The position numbers and the translations under genes were made by a program. From Actinomadura terrae (GTDB taxonomy: Bacteria > Actinomycetota > Actinomycetes > Streptosporangiales > Streptosporangiaceae): a stretch of DNA of 64,000 nt. This document shows, piece after piece, positions 52,531-60,526 of the stretch. The stretch's first letter is position 1, and each line of letters starts with the position of its first letter. The stretch lies in the NCBI RefSeq assembly GCF_022751215.1, contig NZ_JAICDG010000004.1, positions 434,001 through 498,000 on the forward strand. The letters run 5' to 3'. The notes under the pieces are model-generated. The model saw nothing but the letters and a program-made list of their open reading frames with translations. It was not told the DNA's origin and searched no databases.

Positions 52531-52725
52531 ATGACCGACGACCGCAGGAACGACGAGGACAAACCGCTCGCCGACCGCCGCGCCGAGGCCGGGGACGACC
52601 CGACCGCCGCGGACCCGGACTTCGCCGAGGAGCACACCCCGGGCCCGACCGACCCGCCGAACGCCGAGGCGGACACGCCCGGCGGCGAGGACGACGGCTA
52701 CTCCCCGCAAACCGAAGTCCCCTAG
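52531..52725 (+). CDS. Small acidic, intrinsically disordered protein
   Basis: A 64-residue protein rich in Asp, Glu and Pro with no hydrophobic core, so it is expected to be disordered. A strong GGGGGAGG ribosome site lies just upstream of the ATG, and third positions are GC-rich, so it is likely expressed, probably with the hemerythrin gene. Similar short acidic proteins are common in actinobacteria; function not known. Confidence 0.65.
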   Translation: MTDDRRNDEDKPLADRRAEAGDDPTAADPDFAEEHTPGPTDPPNAEADTPGGEDDGYSPQTEVP

Positions 52726-52738
52726 GGAGCCCGCGCGG

Positions 52739-53515
52739 CTACTCGCTGTCGTCGTCGTGGTCGGAGCCGACCGTCACGCCGACGATGTCGGGAAGCTCGC
52801 CGAGCACCGCCGTGAGGTCCGGGACCGAACCCGCGCCTTCCAGGACGAGGGTCACCACCGCGTTGCCGGGACGCCGCGCGGGCGGCTCGCGCCGGTCGCG
52901 CCGCTCGTCCCGGCCGCGGTCCGAGTCGTCCGGGAGGTACTCGCGTTCGACGTTGAGCTCGGCGACCGCGAACCCCCGCCGGGTGCATTCCATGAGCGCC
53001 CGCCGCAGCGCGCCGCGCCCGTCCCGGTAGACGAGCCGGACCCGCGCCACCTCGGCGGGGCGGAACCGGTCGAGCGGCAGCCTCCGGCTCAGCCCGCTCA
53101 ACCCGTACACGACCAGGAAGTGCCCGACCGTGACCGCCACCGCGAGGACGGGCAGCCCGCCGCCCGCCGCCATCCCGACGGCGGCCGTCACCCACACGAC
53201 GGCGGCGGTGGTCAGCCCCCGCACCGCGTCCCGCCGGACGAAGATCAGCCCGCCGCCGATGAACCCGATCCCGGACACGATCTGCGCCGCGACACGGGAG
53301 GGGTCGAACGACACGTGCTGGCCCGGGACGTTGTCGAAGCCGTACTTGCTGACCAGCATGAACAGCGCGGCGCCGACCCCGACCAGCGTGTGCGTGCGAA
53401 GCCCGGCGCTCTTGTTGCGCAGCCCGCGCTCCAGCCCGATCGCGGCCGACAGCACGAGCGCCAGCGCCAGCTCCCCGATCTGCGCGAACCCCTGCCCCGG
53501 CGCCAACTCGATCAC
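52739..53515 (-). CDS. MgtC/SapB-family membrane protein
   Basis: A 258-residue protein with four to five N-terminal helices, including the signature GIGFIGGGLIF and GLTTAAVVWVTAAVG. A soluble C-terminal ACT-like domain of ~100 residues contains an Asp/Arg-rich insertion (SDRGRDERRDRREPP). Family members affect Mg2+ homeostasis, ATP synthase or polysaccharide regulation. Start is GTG. It is divergent from the decarboxylase, convergent with the small acidic protein. Confidence 0.92.
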   Translation of the reverse strand: MIELAPGQGFAQIGELALALVLSAAIGLERGLRNKSAGLRTHTLVGVGAALFMLVSKYGFDNVPGQHVSFDPSRVAAQIVSGIGFIGGGLIFVRRDAVRGLTTAAVVWVTAAVGMAAGGGLPVLAVAVTVGHFLVVYGLSGLSRRLPLDRFRPAEVARVRLVYRDGRGALRRALMECTRRGFAVAELNVEREYLPDDSDRGRDERRDRREPPARRPGNAVVTLVLEGAGSVPDLTAVLGELPDIVGVTVGSDHDDDSE

Positions 53516-53617
53516 CGGCCCGGTCTACCCGATCACGATCGCCCCATTCGTCCGCCGTGTCCTCCGGTGGAGCACAGGCCCGCGTTACATCGCCCGGCCG
53601 CGGGGAAGGCGTCGCCC

Positions 53618-55084
53618 ATGGACCACTCGGAAGCCCCCGTCCTGGACGCGATCGCCGCCTACCACCGCGAAGGACAGCTGCCGTTCACCCCGCCCGGCCA
53701 CAAGCAGGCCCGGGGCGCCGACCCGCGCGTGCGCGAGGTGCTGGGCGACGCGGTGTTCCTGGCCGACGTCCTCGCCATCTCCGGACTGGACGACCGGACG
53801 TCGTCCCACCGGGTACTGGAGCGGGCCCAGGAGCTGATGGCCGACGCCGTCCACGCCGACCACACCTTCTTCTCGACCTGCGGAAGCTCGCTGTCGGTGA
53901 AGAGCGCCATGCTGTCGGTCGCGGGCCCGGGCGAGAAACTGCTGGTCGGACGGGACGCGCACAAGTCGGTGGTGTCGGGCCTGATCCTGTCCGGCGTCCG
54001 GCCGATCTGGGTGGAACCGCAGTGGGACGCCGAACGCCACCTCGCGCACCCGCCGTCCGCCGCCGCGTTCGCGGCCGGGCTCGACGAGCATCCCGACGCG
54101 CGCGGCGTCCTCGTCACCAGCCCGACCCCCTACGGGACGTGCGCCGACCTCGCCGCGATCGCGGCGGAGTGCCATCGGCGCGGCAGGCCGCTGATCGTGG
54201 ACGAGGCGTGGGGCGCCCACCTGCCCTTCCACCCGGACCTCCCGTCCTGGGCCATGGACGCGGGCGCCGACGTGTGCGTGACGAGCGTCCACAAGATGGG
54301 CGCCGGGCTGGAGCAGGGGTCGGTGTTCCACCAGCAGGGATCGCTGGTCGATCCGGCCGTGCTGAAGTCCCGCGAGGACCTGCTCGGCACGACGAGCCCG
54401 TCCGTGCTGATCTACGCGGGCCTGGACGGATGGCGCCGCCAGATGGTCGAGCACGGCCGTGAGCTGATGCAGGGCACGCTGGACCTGGCCGCGTCCCTGC
54501 GCACCGACCTCGCCGCGATCCCCGGCTTCGACGTGCAGGGCCCCGCCGAGTTCACCGGCCCCGGCCTCGCCCACGACCTGGATCCGCTCCCCCTCGTGAT
54601 CGACATCGCCGCGCTCGGCACCACCGGCTACCGCGCCGCCGACTGGCTCCGCGAGCACCACCGGGTCAACCTGCACCTGTCCGACCACCGCCGGATCAGC
54701 GCCCAGCTCACGTTCGCCGACGACAAGGCCACCACGGGACGGCTGCTCGCCGCCCTGCGCGACTTCCGCGACAACGTCGAGACGCTCCAGGACGTGCCCC
54801 GGGTCGAGGTGCCGCCGCCCGACGAACTCCGCCTCGAACTGGTCGTTCTTCCCCGCGACGCGTTCTTCGGCCCGGCCGAGCAGGTCTCCGCCGAGGATGC
54901 CGTCGGCCGTATCGCCGCCGAGATGATCACGCCGTATCCGCCGGGGATTCCGGCCGTCCTGCCCGGGGAGCGGATCACCGGGCCCGTCCTGCGGTACCTG
55001 CGCGACGGGGTCGCCGCCGGAATGATGCTGCCGGACACCGTGGACTCGAAACTCGACAGCGTCCGCGTGCTCATCGAAAACTGA
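53618..55084 (+). CDS. PLP-dependent Orn/Lys/Arg decarboxylase family protein
   Basis: A 488-residue fold-type I enzyme lacking the N-terminal receiver-like wing of inducible enteric decarboxylases, as in the SpeA/YaaO group. TPPGHKQARG opens the family core, STCGSSLSVKSAM binds the phosphate, VDEAWGAH has the PLP Asp, and TSVHKMGAG carries the Schiff-base Lys. It would form a polyamine such as cadaverine, putrescine or agmatine. Its last 14 bases overlap the convergent deacetylase gene. Confidence 0.93.
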   Translation: MDHSEAPVLDAIAAYHREGQLPFTPPGHKQARGADPRVREVLGDAVFLADVLAISGLDDRTSSHRVLERAQELMADAVHADHTFFSTCGSSLSVKSAMLSVAGPGEKLLVGRDAHKSVVSGLILSGVRPIWVEPQWDAERHLAHPPSAAAFAAGLDEHPDARGVLVTSPTPYGTCADLAAIAAECHRRGRPLIVDEAWGAHLPFHPDLPSWAMDAGADVCVTSVHKMGAGLEQGSVFHQQGSLVDPAVLKSREDLLGTTSPSVLIYAGLDGWRRQMVEHGRELMQGTLDLAASLRTDLAAIPGFDVQGPAEFTGPGLAHDLDPLPLVIDIAALGTTGYRAADWLREHHRVNLHLSDHRRISAQLTFADDKATTGRLLAALRDFRDNVETLQDVPRVEVPPPDELRLELVVLPRDAFFGPAEQVSAEDAVGRIAAEMITPYPPGIPAVLPGERITGPVLRYLRDGVAAGMMLPDTVDSKLDSVRVLIEN

Positions 55085-55877
55085 TGTAGTCCTCAAGCCG
55101 GGCGACCGCGAAGCCCTGCCGCCGGATGCGCTTCAGCATCTCCGCGAACATCTTCGTCATCGACTCGCCCTTGAGCTGCTTGGGCCCCCGGAAATGCGCC
55201 AGCAGCACGTCACCGTCGTGCAGCTTCTTGTTCGGGTCGTCGTACTGCATGTCGTGGATCTGCGTCGACGCCGTCCACAGCACGATCCCCTGGATTCCGC
55301 ACTCCCGAGCGGCCTCCTGCGTCGCCGAGCTCCACATTCCGAACGGCGGGCGGAACAGCTTCGGCACCGTTCCGTACTGCCTGGTCAGGGACTTCTGGGT
55401 GCCGCAGATCTCCTGCCGCTGCCCGTCCGGCCCGAGATGGGACATCACCGGATGGGTCAGCGTGTGGTTCTGGATGTGGTTCCCGAGCGCCTGGATCGGC
55501 TTGAAGTAGCCGTAGTCGTCGCGCACGTTGCCGTCGGTGAGGAACATCGAGACCGGTACCCGCAGGTCTTTCAGCATCTCGACGAATTTCGGGTCCTTCT
55601 CCTGCCCGTCGTCGATCGTGACGAACACGACGCGGTCCTTCGTCGGCACCTTGGAGAAGACCTTCACAGGCCCTTTCCCACCGAGCTTGAGCGGCTTGTC
55701 CTGCGGCGGGGGCGGCGCCGGACGCAGCGCTTCCAGCCCCCATTTCCCCCAGTCGGGCCGCGCGGCCTCGCCGTCTCCGCCCGGCCCGGTCACCGACGGC
55801 TCCTCGGCCACCGGCCTCCTGCACCCGCCCAGCAACAGGGCGAGCGCGACCACGCCCGCCAGCACGCGGACCCACAC
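55071..55877 (-). CDS. Lipoprotein polysaccharide deacetylase (NodB domain)
   Basis: A 268-residue secreted enzyme with signal peptide and lipobox LLLGGC near residue 19. NodB motifs: VTIDDGQEKD for the Asp pair, NHTLTHP for the metal histidines and FRPPFG. It likely deacetylates peptidoglycan or a surface polysaccharide outside the cell, in contrast to the unsecreted deacetylase in the exopolysaccharide operon. The ATG is preceded by a weak GGGAGG; it lies 153 bases downstream of a FAD monooxygenase and probably has its own promoter. Confidence 0.93.
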   Translation of the reverse strand: MWVRVLAGVVALALLLGGCRRPVAEEPSVTGPGGDGEAARPDWGKWGLEALRPAPPPPQDKPLKLGGKGPVKVFSKVPTKDRVVFVTIDDGQEKDPKFVEMLKDLRVPVSMFLTDGNVRDDYGYFKPIQALGNHIQNHTLTHPVMSHLGPDGQRQEICGTQKSLTRQYGTVPKLFRPPFGMWSSATQEAARECGIQGIVLWTASTQIHDMQYDDPNKKLHDGDVLLAHFRGPKQLKGESMTKMFAEMLKRIRRQGFAVARLEDYISFR

Positions 55878-55975
55878 CCGATGGCCTCCCCACAGACCCG
55901 CCCGAATGTCCCAGAACCTACCCCGTGATCAGGAGGTCCCGAACATCCGCCCCCGCGGTGATCGGGCTGTTTCGC

Positions 55976-56025
55976 GCGGACGGCGACGGCCGGACCCGCC
56001 GAGACCGCCGCCGTCCGCCGTCCGC
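55976..56025 (-). terminator. Hairpin downstream of the FAD monooxygenase
   Basis: GCGGACGGCG (55976-55985) pairs perfectly with CGCCGTCCGC (56016-56025) around a GC-rich loop with further pairing. It begins five bases after the stop of the minus-strand FAD monooxygenase gene. There is no T run, as is common in actinobacterial terminators. Confidence 0.5.
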
Positions 56026-56030
56026 CTGGG

Positions 56031-57248
56031 TCAGGCGGCCATGGCGCGCGGTTGCGGCATCGGGTAGTCGGGCAGGGTGATCGCTTCGGCGCGCGGCGTC
56101 GTGAATCTGCTCGCCGTGGCCAGCGCCCGGCGGGCGAGCGAGGTGTCCGCGAGGCGCAGGGCGGTGTGGACGAGCGTGCGGTGCGCCCGGCCGCGCGGTA
56201 TGACCGCGTGCGGTACGCCCGGGGCCAGCTGCTGGGCCTGCGTGACGAGGGGACGCAGCACCCGCTCGTACCGGGCGAAGGCGGTGCGCGGGTCGTCGTG
56301 GGCGGTGAGCTCCCCGGCCAGGATGTAGGCGCCGGTGAGGGCGAGCGTCGTGCCCATTCCGCTGATCGGTGTCGCGCAGTACGCGGCGTCGCCGAGCAGC
56401 GCGATCCGGCCCTCGCTCCAGGTGGGCAGCCTGGTCTGGGCGACGTCCTCGAAGTACAGGGTGCCGTTGTCGAGCGACTCCAGGACGCGCGGCGCCTCCC
56501 AGCCGACGTCGGCGAAGGTCTCGCGCAGGATCGCGACCGTGTCGTCGCGGCCGAGGCGGTCGAGGCCGCGCACGTCGGAGGCGAAGAACATGCCCGCGCG
56601 GGTGGTGCCGACGTTGTCGGGGCGCAGGAAGACGACGCGGCCTCGGCCGCAGAGCATCGTCCGCCACCAGCGGGAGTCCGCGGCGGTGCGGGGAATGGCG
56701 AGGTGGGCGATATAGAGGCCGATCTCGTGCGGCCGCGCGTCCGGCATGATCATCGATCGGGTGCGGGAGCGCAGGCCCTCGGCGACGACGACCGCGTCGA
56801 AACGGCGGTCGGGGCCGTGCCGGAATTCCACGTCCACGCCGGTCCCGTCGTCGCGCAACGCGCTGATCCTGTCGCCGAAACGGTATTCGACTTCGTCGGC
56901 GGACTGTTCGTAGAGCAGTTTGGCGAGCTCACCGCGCAGGATCTCGATTTCCGCGGTGCCGCCGCTGCTGTCGTCCGTCCCGGCCGGGAACGAGGCCACC
57001 GGGCGCCCGTTCTCGTCGACGAACCGCACGCCGAGTTCGCTGGTGTGCGCGGCGCGGACGGCGTCCTCGATGCGCATCCGGCGGAGCACCTGGCGTCCGA
57101 CGCCCCGGATGTCGACATTCTGCCCCCGGTCGGGCAGGTGGTCGAACTGCTCCACGACGGTCACGTTCCAGCCGGACCGCGCCAGCCACGAAGCCAGGGC
57201 CGGCCCGGCGACGCTTGCGCCCGAGACGAGAACATTGCGGTGAACCAT
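56031..57248 (-). CDS. FAD-dependent aromatic monooxygenase (UbiH/TetX-like)
   Basis: A 405-residue class A flavoprotein hydroxylase. SGASVAGPALASWLARSG is the dinucleotide-binding motif, VVAEGLRSRTR is the DG-type motif and IALLGDAAYCATPISGMGT the second FAD motif. TetX-like members oxidise aromatics or antibiotics. LuxR-type gene 57432-58475 is upstream on the same strand with a 183-bp gap. A hairpin follows the stop. Substrate unknown. Confidence 0.92.
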   Translation of the reverse strand: MVHRNVLVSGASVAGPALASWLARSGWNVTVVEQFDHLPDRGQNVDIRGVGRQVLRRMRIEDAVRAAHTSELGVRFVDENGRPVASFPAGTDDSSGGTAEIEILRGELAKLLYEQSADEVEYRFGDRISALRDDGTGVDVEFRHGPDRRFDAVVVAEGLRSRTRSMIMPDARPHEIGLYIAHLAIPRTAADSRWWRTMLCGRGRVVFLRPDNVGTTRAGMFFASDVRGLDRLGRDDTVAILRETFADVGWEAPRVLESLDNGTLYFEDVAQTRLPTWSEGRIALLGDAAYCATPISGMGTTLALTGAYILAGELTAHDDPRTAFARYERVLRPLVTQAQQLAPGVPHAVIPRGRAHRTLVHTALRLADTSLARRALATASRFTTPRAEAITLPDYPMPQPRAMAA

Positions 57249-57431
57249 GACACCTCTCCTCGCTGATACGGCGGAAATTCACCAAAAACCTACCTAGCGA
57301 TTCGGCCGGCAACAACGGGATTACCCGGCGACCAAGATCATTTCCATATCAGTTCCGAATGGTCGGATTTCACGCTGGCATGCGGGCCGAAACGGTCGCG
57401 GCGAAGAGGAGAAGCAGGAGAATTGCCGTCC

Positions 57432-58475
57432 CTAACCGGTGAGGACGGCGAGGAGTTCGTCACGCCCACAGGCACCGGTCTTGCGGAAGACGGCCTTGAG
57501 ATGGTCGTTGACGGTGTGAACGGAAAGCTCCAGCGCGCGGGCGATCTGCTTGGGCGGCATCGCGTCGCGCAGATGGGCGATGATCTGGCGTTCGCGGGGG
57601 GTGATGCCGTACCAGTCGCAGAACGAGGGCAGCATCTGGCGGGGCGTCGCCGCCTGGATGACGATCGCGACGTCCCCGGAGTCGCCCAGCGGCTGCCCCT
57701 GGGTCGCGAACCATCGGCCGTAGACGGGGGGCGGCCCGATGACGAGCGGTTCGGCGGTGTGCGGGTCGAGGGCGTGGATGCGCGTCTGCATCGCCAGCCC
57801 GATCGTGAACGACTCGGCCGTCCATCGCAGGCATTGGGATCTGTGCTCCGGCCGGCCCCGCCAGTGGTTCGCCTGCGGGGTGGCCGAGCGGATCACGTTG
57901 TCCGCGCCGACGATGATCACACCCGGCGCCGGGGGCGGGCCGGGCGGCATCCGCCGACCGCCCGTGACGTAGGCCCGAAGGAACTCGATGAGCCTGGGGG
58001 TCAGCCGCGTCACCCGCTCCGCGTCGTCGCCGCAGAAGGGCCTGGCGCCCTGGCCGCGCAGCAGTTCCAGCATCCCCCAGATGCCCCGGGCGTCCTTCAG
58101 CACCACCCGCATCACGCTGCCCGCGCCGTGGCGGGACATCAGCGAACGGAACCGGCGGTGCCGTCGCTCGTCGCCGACCCCGAGCAGGGCCACCGGCAGC
58201 GGGCGCCGCGCCAGATCGCCCGGCGGGCCGGGGTCGTGGCCCGCGTAGTAGTCGCACAGCAGTGCCCGGCCGAAGTCGGCGTCGTAGCCGTGCCAGAAGC
58301 TGAAGGAGGACGGAATGGAGCGGGCGGCCGGGCTGGTTCCGACCAGCCTCGCCGCGTCGTGCGGTAGGACGGAGGCGATCGCCTGTGACAGCGCGCACGC
58401 CAGTTCGTCCATCCTCGCGCCTTCATTGGCGATCATGCGCAACTCGCCCAGCAGCCGTTCCCCCGACCCCGTCAT
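57432..58475 (-). CDS. LuxR-family transcriptional regulator (stand-alone, non-receiver)
   Basis: A 347-residue protein ending in a LuxR helix-turn-helix (ITPRERQIIAHLRDAMPPKQIARALELSVHTVNDHLKAVF, positions ~285-330). The long N-terminal region (GAF/PAS-like, with PGVIIVGADNVIRSATP in a PAS-type segment) may sense a ligand. It is divergent from the VOC gene and upstream of the FAD monooxygenase, both candidate targets. Confidence 0.88.
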   Translation of the reverse strand: MTGSGERLLGELRMIANEGARMDELACALSQAIASVLPHDAARLVGTSPAARSIPSSFSFWHGYDADFGRALLCDYYAGHDPGPPGDLARRPLPVALLGVGDERRHRRFRSLMSRHGAGSVMRVVLKDARGIWGMLELLRGQGARPFCGDDAERVTRLTPRLIEFLRAYVTGGRRMPPGPPPAPGVIIVGADNVIRSATPQANHWRGRPEHRSQCLRWTAESFTIGLAMQTRIHALDPHTAEPLVIGPPPVYGRWFATQGQPLGDSGDVAIVIQAATPRQMLPSFCDWYGITPRERQIIAHLRDAMPPKQIARALELSVHTVNDHLKAVFRKTGACGRDELLAVLTG

Positions 58476-58647
58476 GCGCTCAGTGTGACCGGCCGAACTC
58501 AGTCCGGCAACGGGGATGACCGACTGTTGTCAACTCGCCTTAACCGCTTGTGTTCGGCCGGGGTGGATGGTTGACCTCAAGCACGGTTGAGGGCACAGGG
58601 TAGATGTGGAGGCCCGGAGCGGCCGGGCCCTGGCGGCAGGGGGCCGC

Positions 58648-59028
58648 ATGCCCATCCAACTCGATCACATCATCGTCCCGGCCAAGGACAAGCGGGAGTC
58701 CGCCGAGTTCCTCGCCCGCATCCTGGGGCTGGACGTGGGCGCGCAGGTCGGACCGTTCCTTCCGGTGCGGACGGGGAACGGGGTGACGCTCGACTTCATG
58801 GACTCCGACGACTTCCGCTGGCACCACTGCGCCTTTCTGGTGCCGGACGAGGAGTTCGACGCAATCTTCACTCGGATCAAAGAATCGGGCGCGCACTACT
58901 ACGCCAATCCCGACGGCAGCGGTGAAGGTGAGATAAACACGCGCGACGGCGGACGCGGGGTCTATTTCTCCGACCCCGGTGGTCATGCCATGGAAGTGCT
59001 CACCGTTCCGTACGGCGGCTCGCCCTAA
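58648..59028 (+). CDS. VOC-superfamily protein (glyoxalase-like)
   Basis: A 126-residue metal-site-like VOC protein opening with IQLDHIIVPAKDKRESAEFLA and ending with GVYFSDPGGHAMEVLTVPYG, which contains a His and Glu typical of metal ligands. ATG 58648 follows AGGGGG; an earlier ATG at 58606 adds an unrelated 14-residue lead. Divergent from the LuxR regulator. It may bind or modify a small aromatic or diol substrate. Confidence 0.88.
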   Translation: MPIQLDHIIVPAKDKRESAEFLARILGLDVGAQVGPFLPVRTGNGVTLDFMDSDDFRWHHCAFLVPDEEFDAIFTRIKESGAHYYANPDGSGEGEINTRDGGRGVYFSDPGGHAMEVLTVPYGGSP

Positions 59029-59126
59029 GCGACGGTAAAGCACGGAAAGCGGCATCGAACGGCGCTGAGAACCGGTGAACTCCGTCCAATGCGGCGGGAC
59101 GGAGTTCACCGGGCCTCAGACATGGG

Positions 59127-59585
59127 TCACCAAATGGCGCCCGCGGGCTCCTGGACGACGGCGTTCAGCCGGTTGAACATGTTGATCATACCGAGCAGGA
59201 GAATGATCGCCGAGAGCTCCTTCTCGTCGAAATGGCCGGACACCTCGTTCCACAGCTCGTCCGGGACGGCGTCGCCGGACCGGTCGGCGATCCGGGTGGC
59301 GTGCTCGGCCAGCGACAGCGCCGCCCGTTCGGCGTCGGTGAAGAACGGAGCCTCACGCCAGACGGCCACCGCGGCGATCCGCTCCTCCGACTCCCCCGCC
59401 TTCCTGGCGTTCAGGACGTGGCTGTGGACGCACGCGCTGCACCCGTTGATCTGGCTGGCCCGCAGGGCGACGAACTCCAGCAGCCCCTCGGGCAGGCCGG
59501 CGGAGGCGACGGCCTTGCTCAGCGTGCCGACGCCCTTCACCACGTCCGGGAGGACGTACGCCGGGTTCTTCATTCGCGCTTCCAT
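59127..59585 (-). CDS. AhpD-like carboxymuconolactone decarboxylase-family protein
   Basis: A 152-residue helical protein with the AhpD redox motif CSACVHSH (Cys-x2-Cys-x-His). These proteins act as alkylhydroperoxidase-like peroxide scavengers. ATG 59585 with GGGAGCG upstream is preferred to an earlier ATG at 59624. The next gene downstream on this strand is absent; the upstream neighbour is the thioredoxin gene, 87 bases away, so a small antioxidant set (AhpD-like, thioredoxin, MerR) is suggested. Confidence 0.92.
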   Translation of the reverse strand: MEARMKNPAYVLPDVVKGVGTLSKAVASAGLPEGLLEFVALRASQINGCSACVHSHVLNARKAGESEERIAAVAVWREAPFFTDAERAALSLAEHATRIADRSGDAVPDELWNEVSGHFDEKELSAIILLLGMINMFNRLNAVVQEPAGAIW

Positions 59586-59672
59586 GCTCGCTCCCTCAGA
59601 TCGCTTCAGATCGATGTCGTGCATCGAACTGACGGAGCGCGGCGGGCGGATGTGACGGCGTCCGCCGGAAAC

Positions 59673-59987
59673 TCAGAAATGGCCCTCCAGGTCGGCGAGC
59701 AGGCGGCGCTTCGGCCGCGCGCCCACGATCTGCCGGACGACCTCGCCGTCCCGGTAGAGGTTCAGCGTGGGGAAGCCCAGCACGTTGTACCGGGCCGCGA
59801 TCTCGGGGTGGTCGTCGCCGTTGAGCTTGGCGACCGCGAGCCGGTCGCCGTACTCGGCGTCGATCTCGTCAAGGATCGGCGCGATCATCTTGCAGGGGGG
59901 ACACCAGTCCGCCCAGAATTCGACCAGTACGGGCCTGTCGGAGCGGAGCACCCGCTCGTCGAAGTTCTCCGTCGTCAGTGTGATCAT
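59673..59987 (-). CDS. trx: Thioredoxin
   Basis: A 104-residue single-domain thioredoxin with the active site WADWCPPCKM, the cis-Pro loop FPTLNLY and the family end GARPKRRLLADLEGHF. An excellent AGGAGG site lies six bases upstream of ATG 59987, so the start is secure even though this lies inside the C-terminal codons of the MerR gene. It is a general cytoplasmic disulfide reductant and is probably induced by the MerR protein. Confidence 0.95.
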   Translation of the reverse strand: MITLTTENFDERVLRSDRPVLVEFWADWCPPCKMIAPILDEIDAEYGDRLAVAKLNGDDHPEIAARYNVLGFPTLNLYRDGEVVRQIVGARPKRRLLADLEGHF

Positions 59988-60363
59988 CCGTCGCCTCCTG
60001 AGAGAACATGCACCCGGGGCAGGCCCGCGTGAGTTGGTCGGTCACCTCGGCCCGCAGGCGGATCAGCGAGCGGATGTCGGCGTCGATCTCCGCGAGCTTG
60101 CGCTGGTAGACCGCGACCGACTCGGGGCAGGACGCGCCCTCCGCGTGCCCGGCGCGCAGGCAGTCCACGAACGGGCGCGCGTCCTCCAGCGTGAACCCCG
60201 ACGCGAGCAGCGTCCGGATCTCGGCGACGAGCCGCAGGTCGGACTCCTCGTACTGGCGGTACCCGTTGGCCGCGCGCCGCGCCGAGAGCAGCCCCTGCTG
60301 CTCGTAGTAGCGCAGCGTCCGCGTGCTGACCCCGGCCCGTGCGGCCAGTTCCCCGATCCGCAT
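59869..60363 (-). CDS. MerR-family regulator
   Basis: A 164-residue MerR activator. N-terminal helix-turn-helix: MRIGELAARAGVSTRTLRYY, then EQQGLL and the wing RQYEESDLRLV, with a dimerisation helix ending in CPGCMF. Four Cys are visible (two mid-protein, two in CPGC), compatible with redox or metal sensing. The last ~40 residues are read from the thioredoxin gene in another frame (119-base same-strand overlap), so the functional end may be shortly after CPGC. ATG 60363 has GGAGGG close upstream. See the 19-bp-spacer promoter. Confidence 0.92.
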   Translation of the reverse strand: MRIGELAARAGVSTRTLRYYEQQGLLSARRAANGYRQYEESDLRLVAEIRTLLASGFTLEDARPFVDCLRAGHAEGASCPESVAVYQRKLAEIDADIRSLIRLRAEVTDQLTRACPGCMFSQEATDDHTDDGELRRAGAPLRQARTGRILGGLVSPLQDDRADP

Positions 60364-60395
60364 CGGCCCTCCCGACTCTCCGTGACCAGCACCGA

Positions 60396-60426
60396 CGTTA
60401 ACCCCTGACACCGACGTCAATGTCAA
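60396..60426 (-). promoter_or_regulatory. MerR-type promoter with 19-bp spacer
   Basis: On the minus strand, TTGACA (60426-60421) and TTAACG (60401-60396) are separated by exactly 19 bases, the over-long spacing that MerR activators correct by bending DNA. The spacer has the dyad TGAC..GTCA, and ACCGACGT is repeated at 60391 and 60410. Transcription would start about 25 bases before the merR ATG, consistent with autoregulation and drive of the thioredoxin gene. Confidence 0.7.
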
Positions 60427-60441
60427 CCCCGCCCGGGACGT

Positions 60442-60482
60442 GAGAATGCCCCGGCCCGCACGAGGCAGGCCGGGGCACTCTC
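60442..60482 (-). terminator. Strong hairpin between chitinase and merR (second)
   Basis: TGCCCCGGCC (60447-60456) pairs perfectly with GGCCGGGGCA (60468-60477), extended by GAGA/TCTC after one mismatch. It is the second of two adjacent stems downstream of the chitinase stop and upstream of the merR promoter on the same strand, a tandem terminator that would keep the two units apart. Confidence 0.65.
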
Positions 60483-60485
60483 AGG

Positions 60486-60520
60486 AGCCGGACGCGGGCG
60501 AACGAGCCCCGCGTCCGGCT
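60486..60520 (-). terminator. Strong hairpin downstream of the chitinase gene (first)
   Basis: AGCCGGACGCGGG (60486-60498) pairs over 13 bases with CCCGCGTCCGGCT (60508-60520), with a short loop. It starts six bases after the chitinase stop. No T tract follows. Confidence 0.7.
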
Positions 60521-60526
60521 ACCGCG

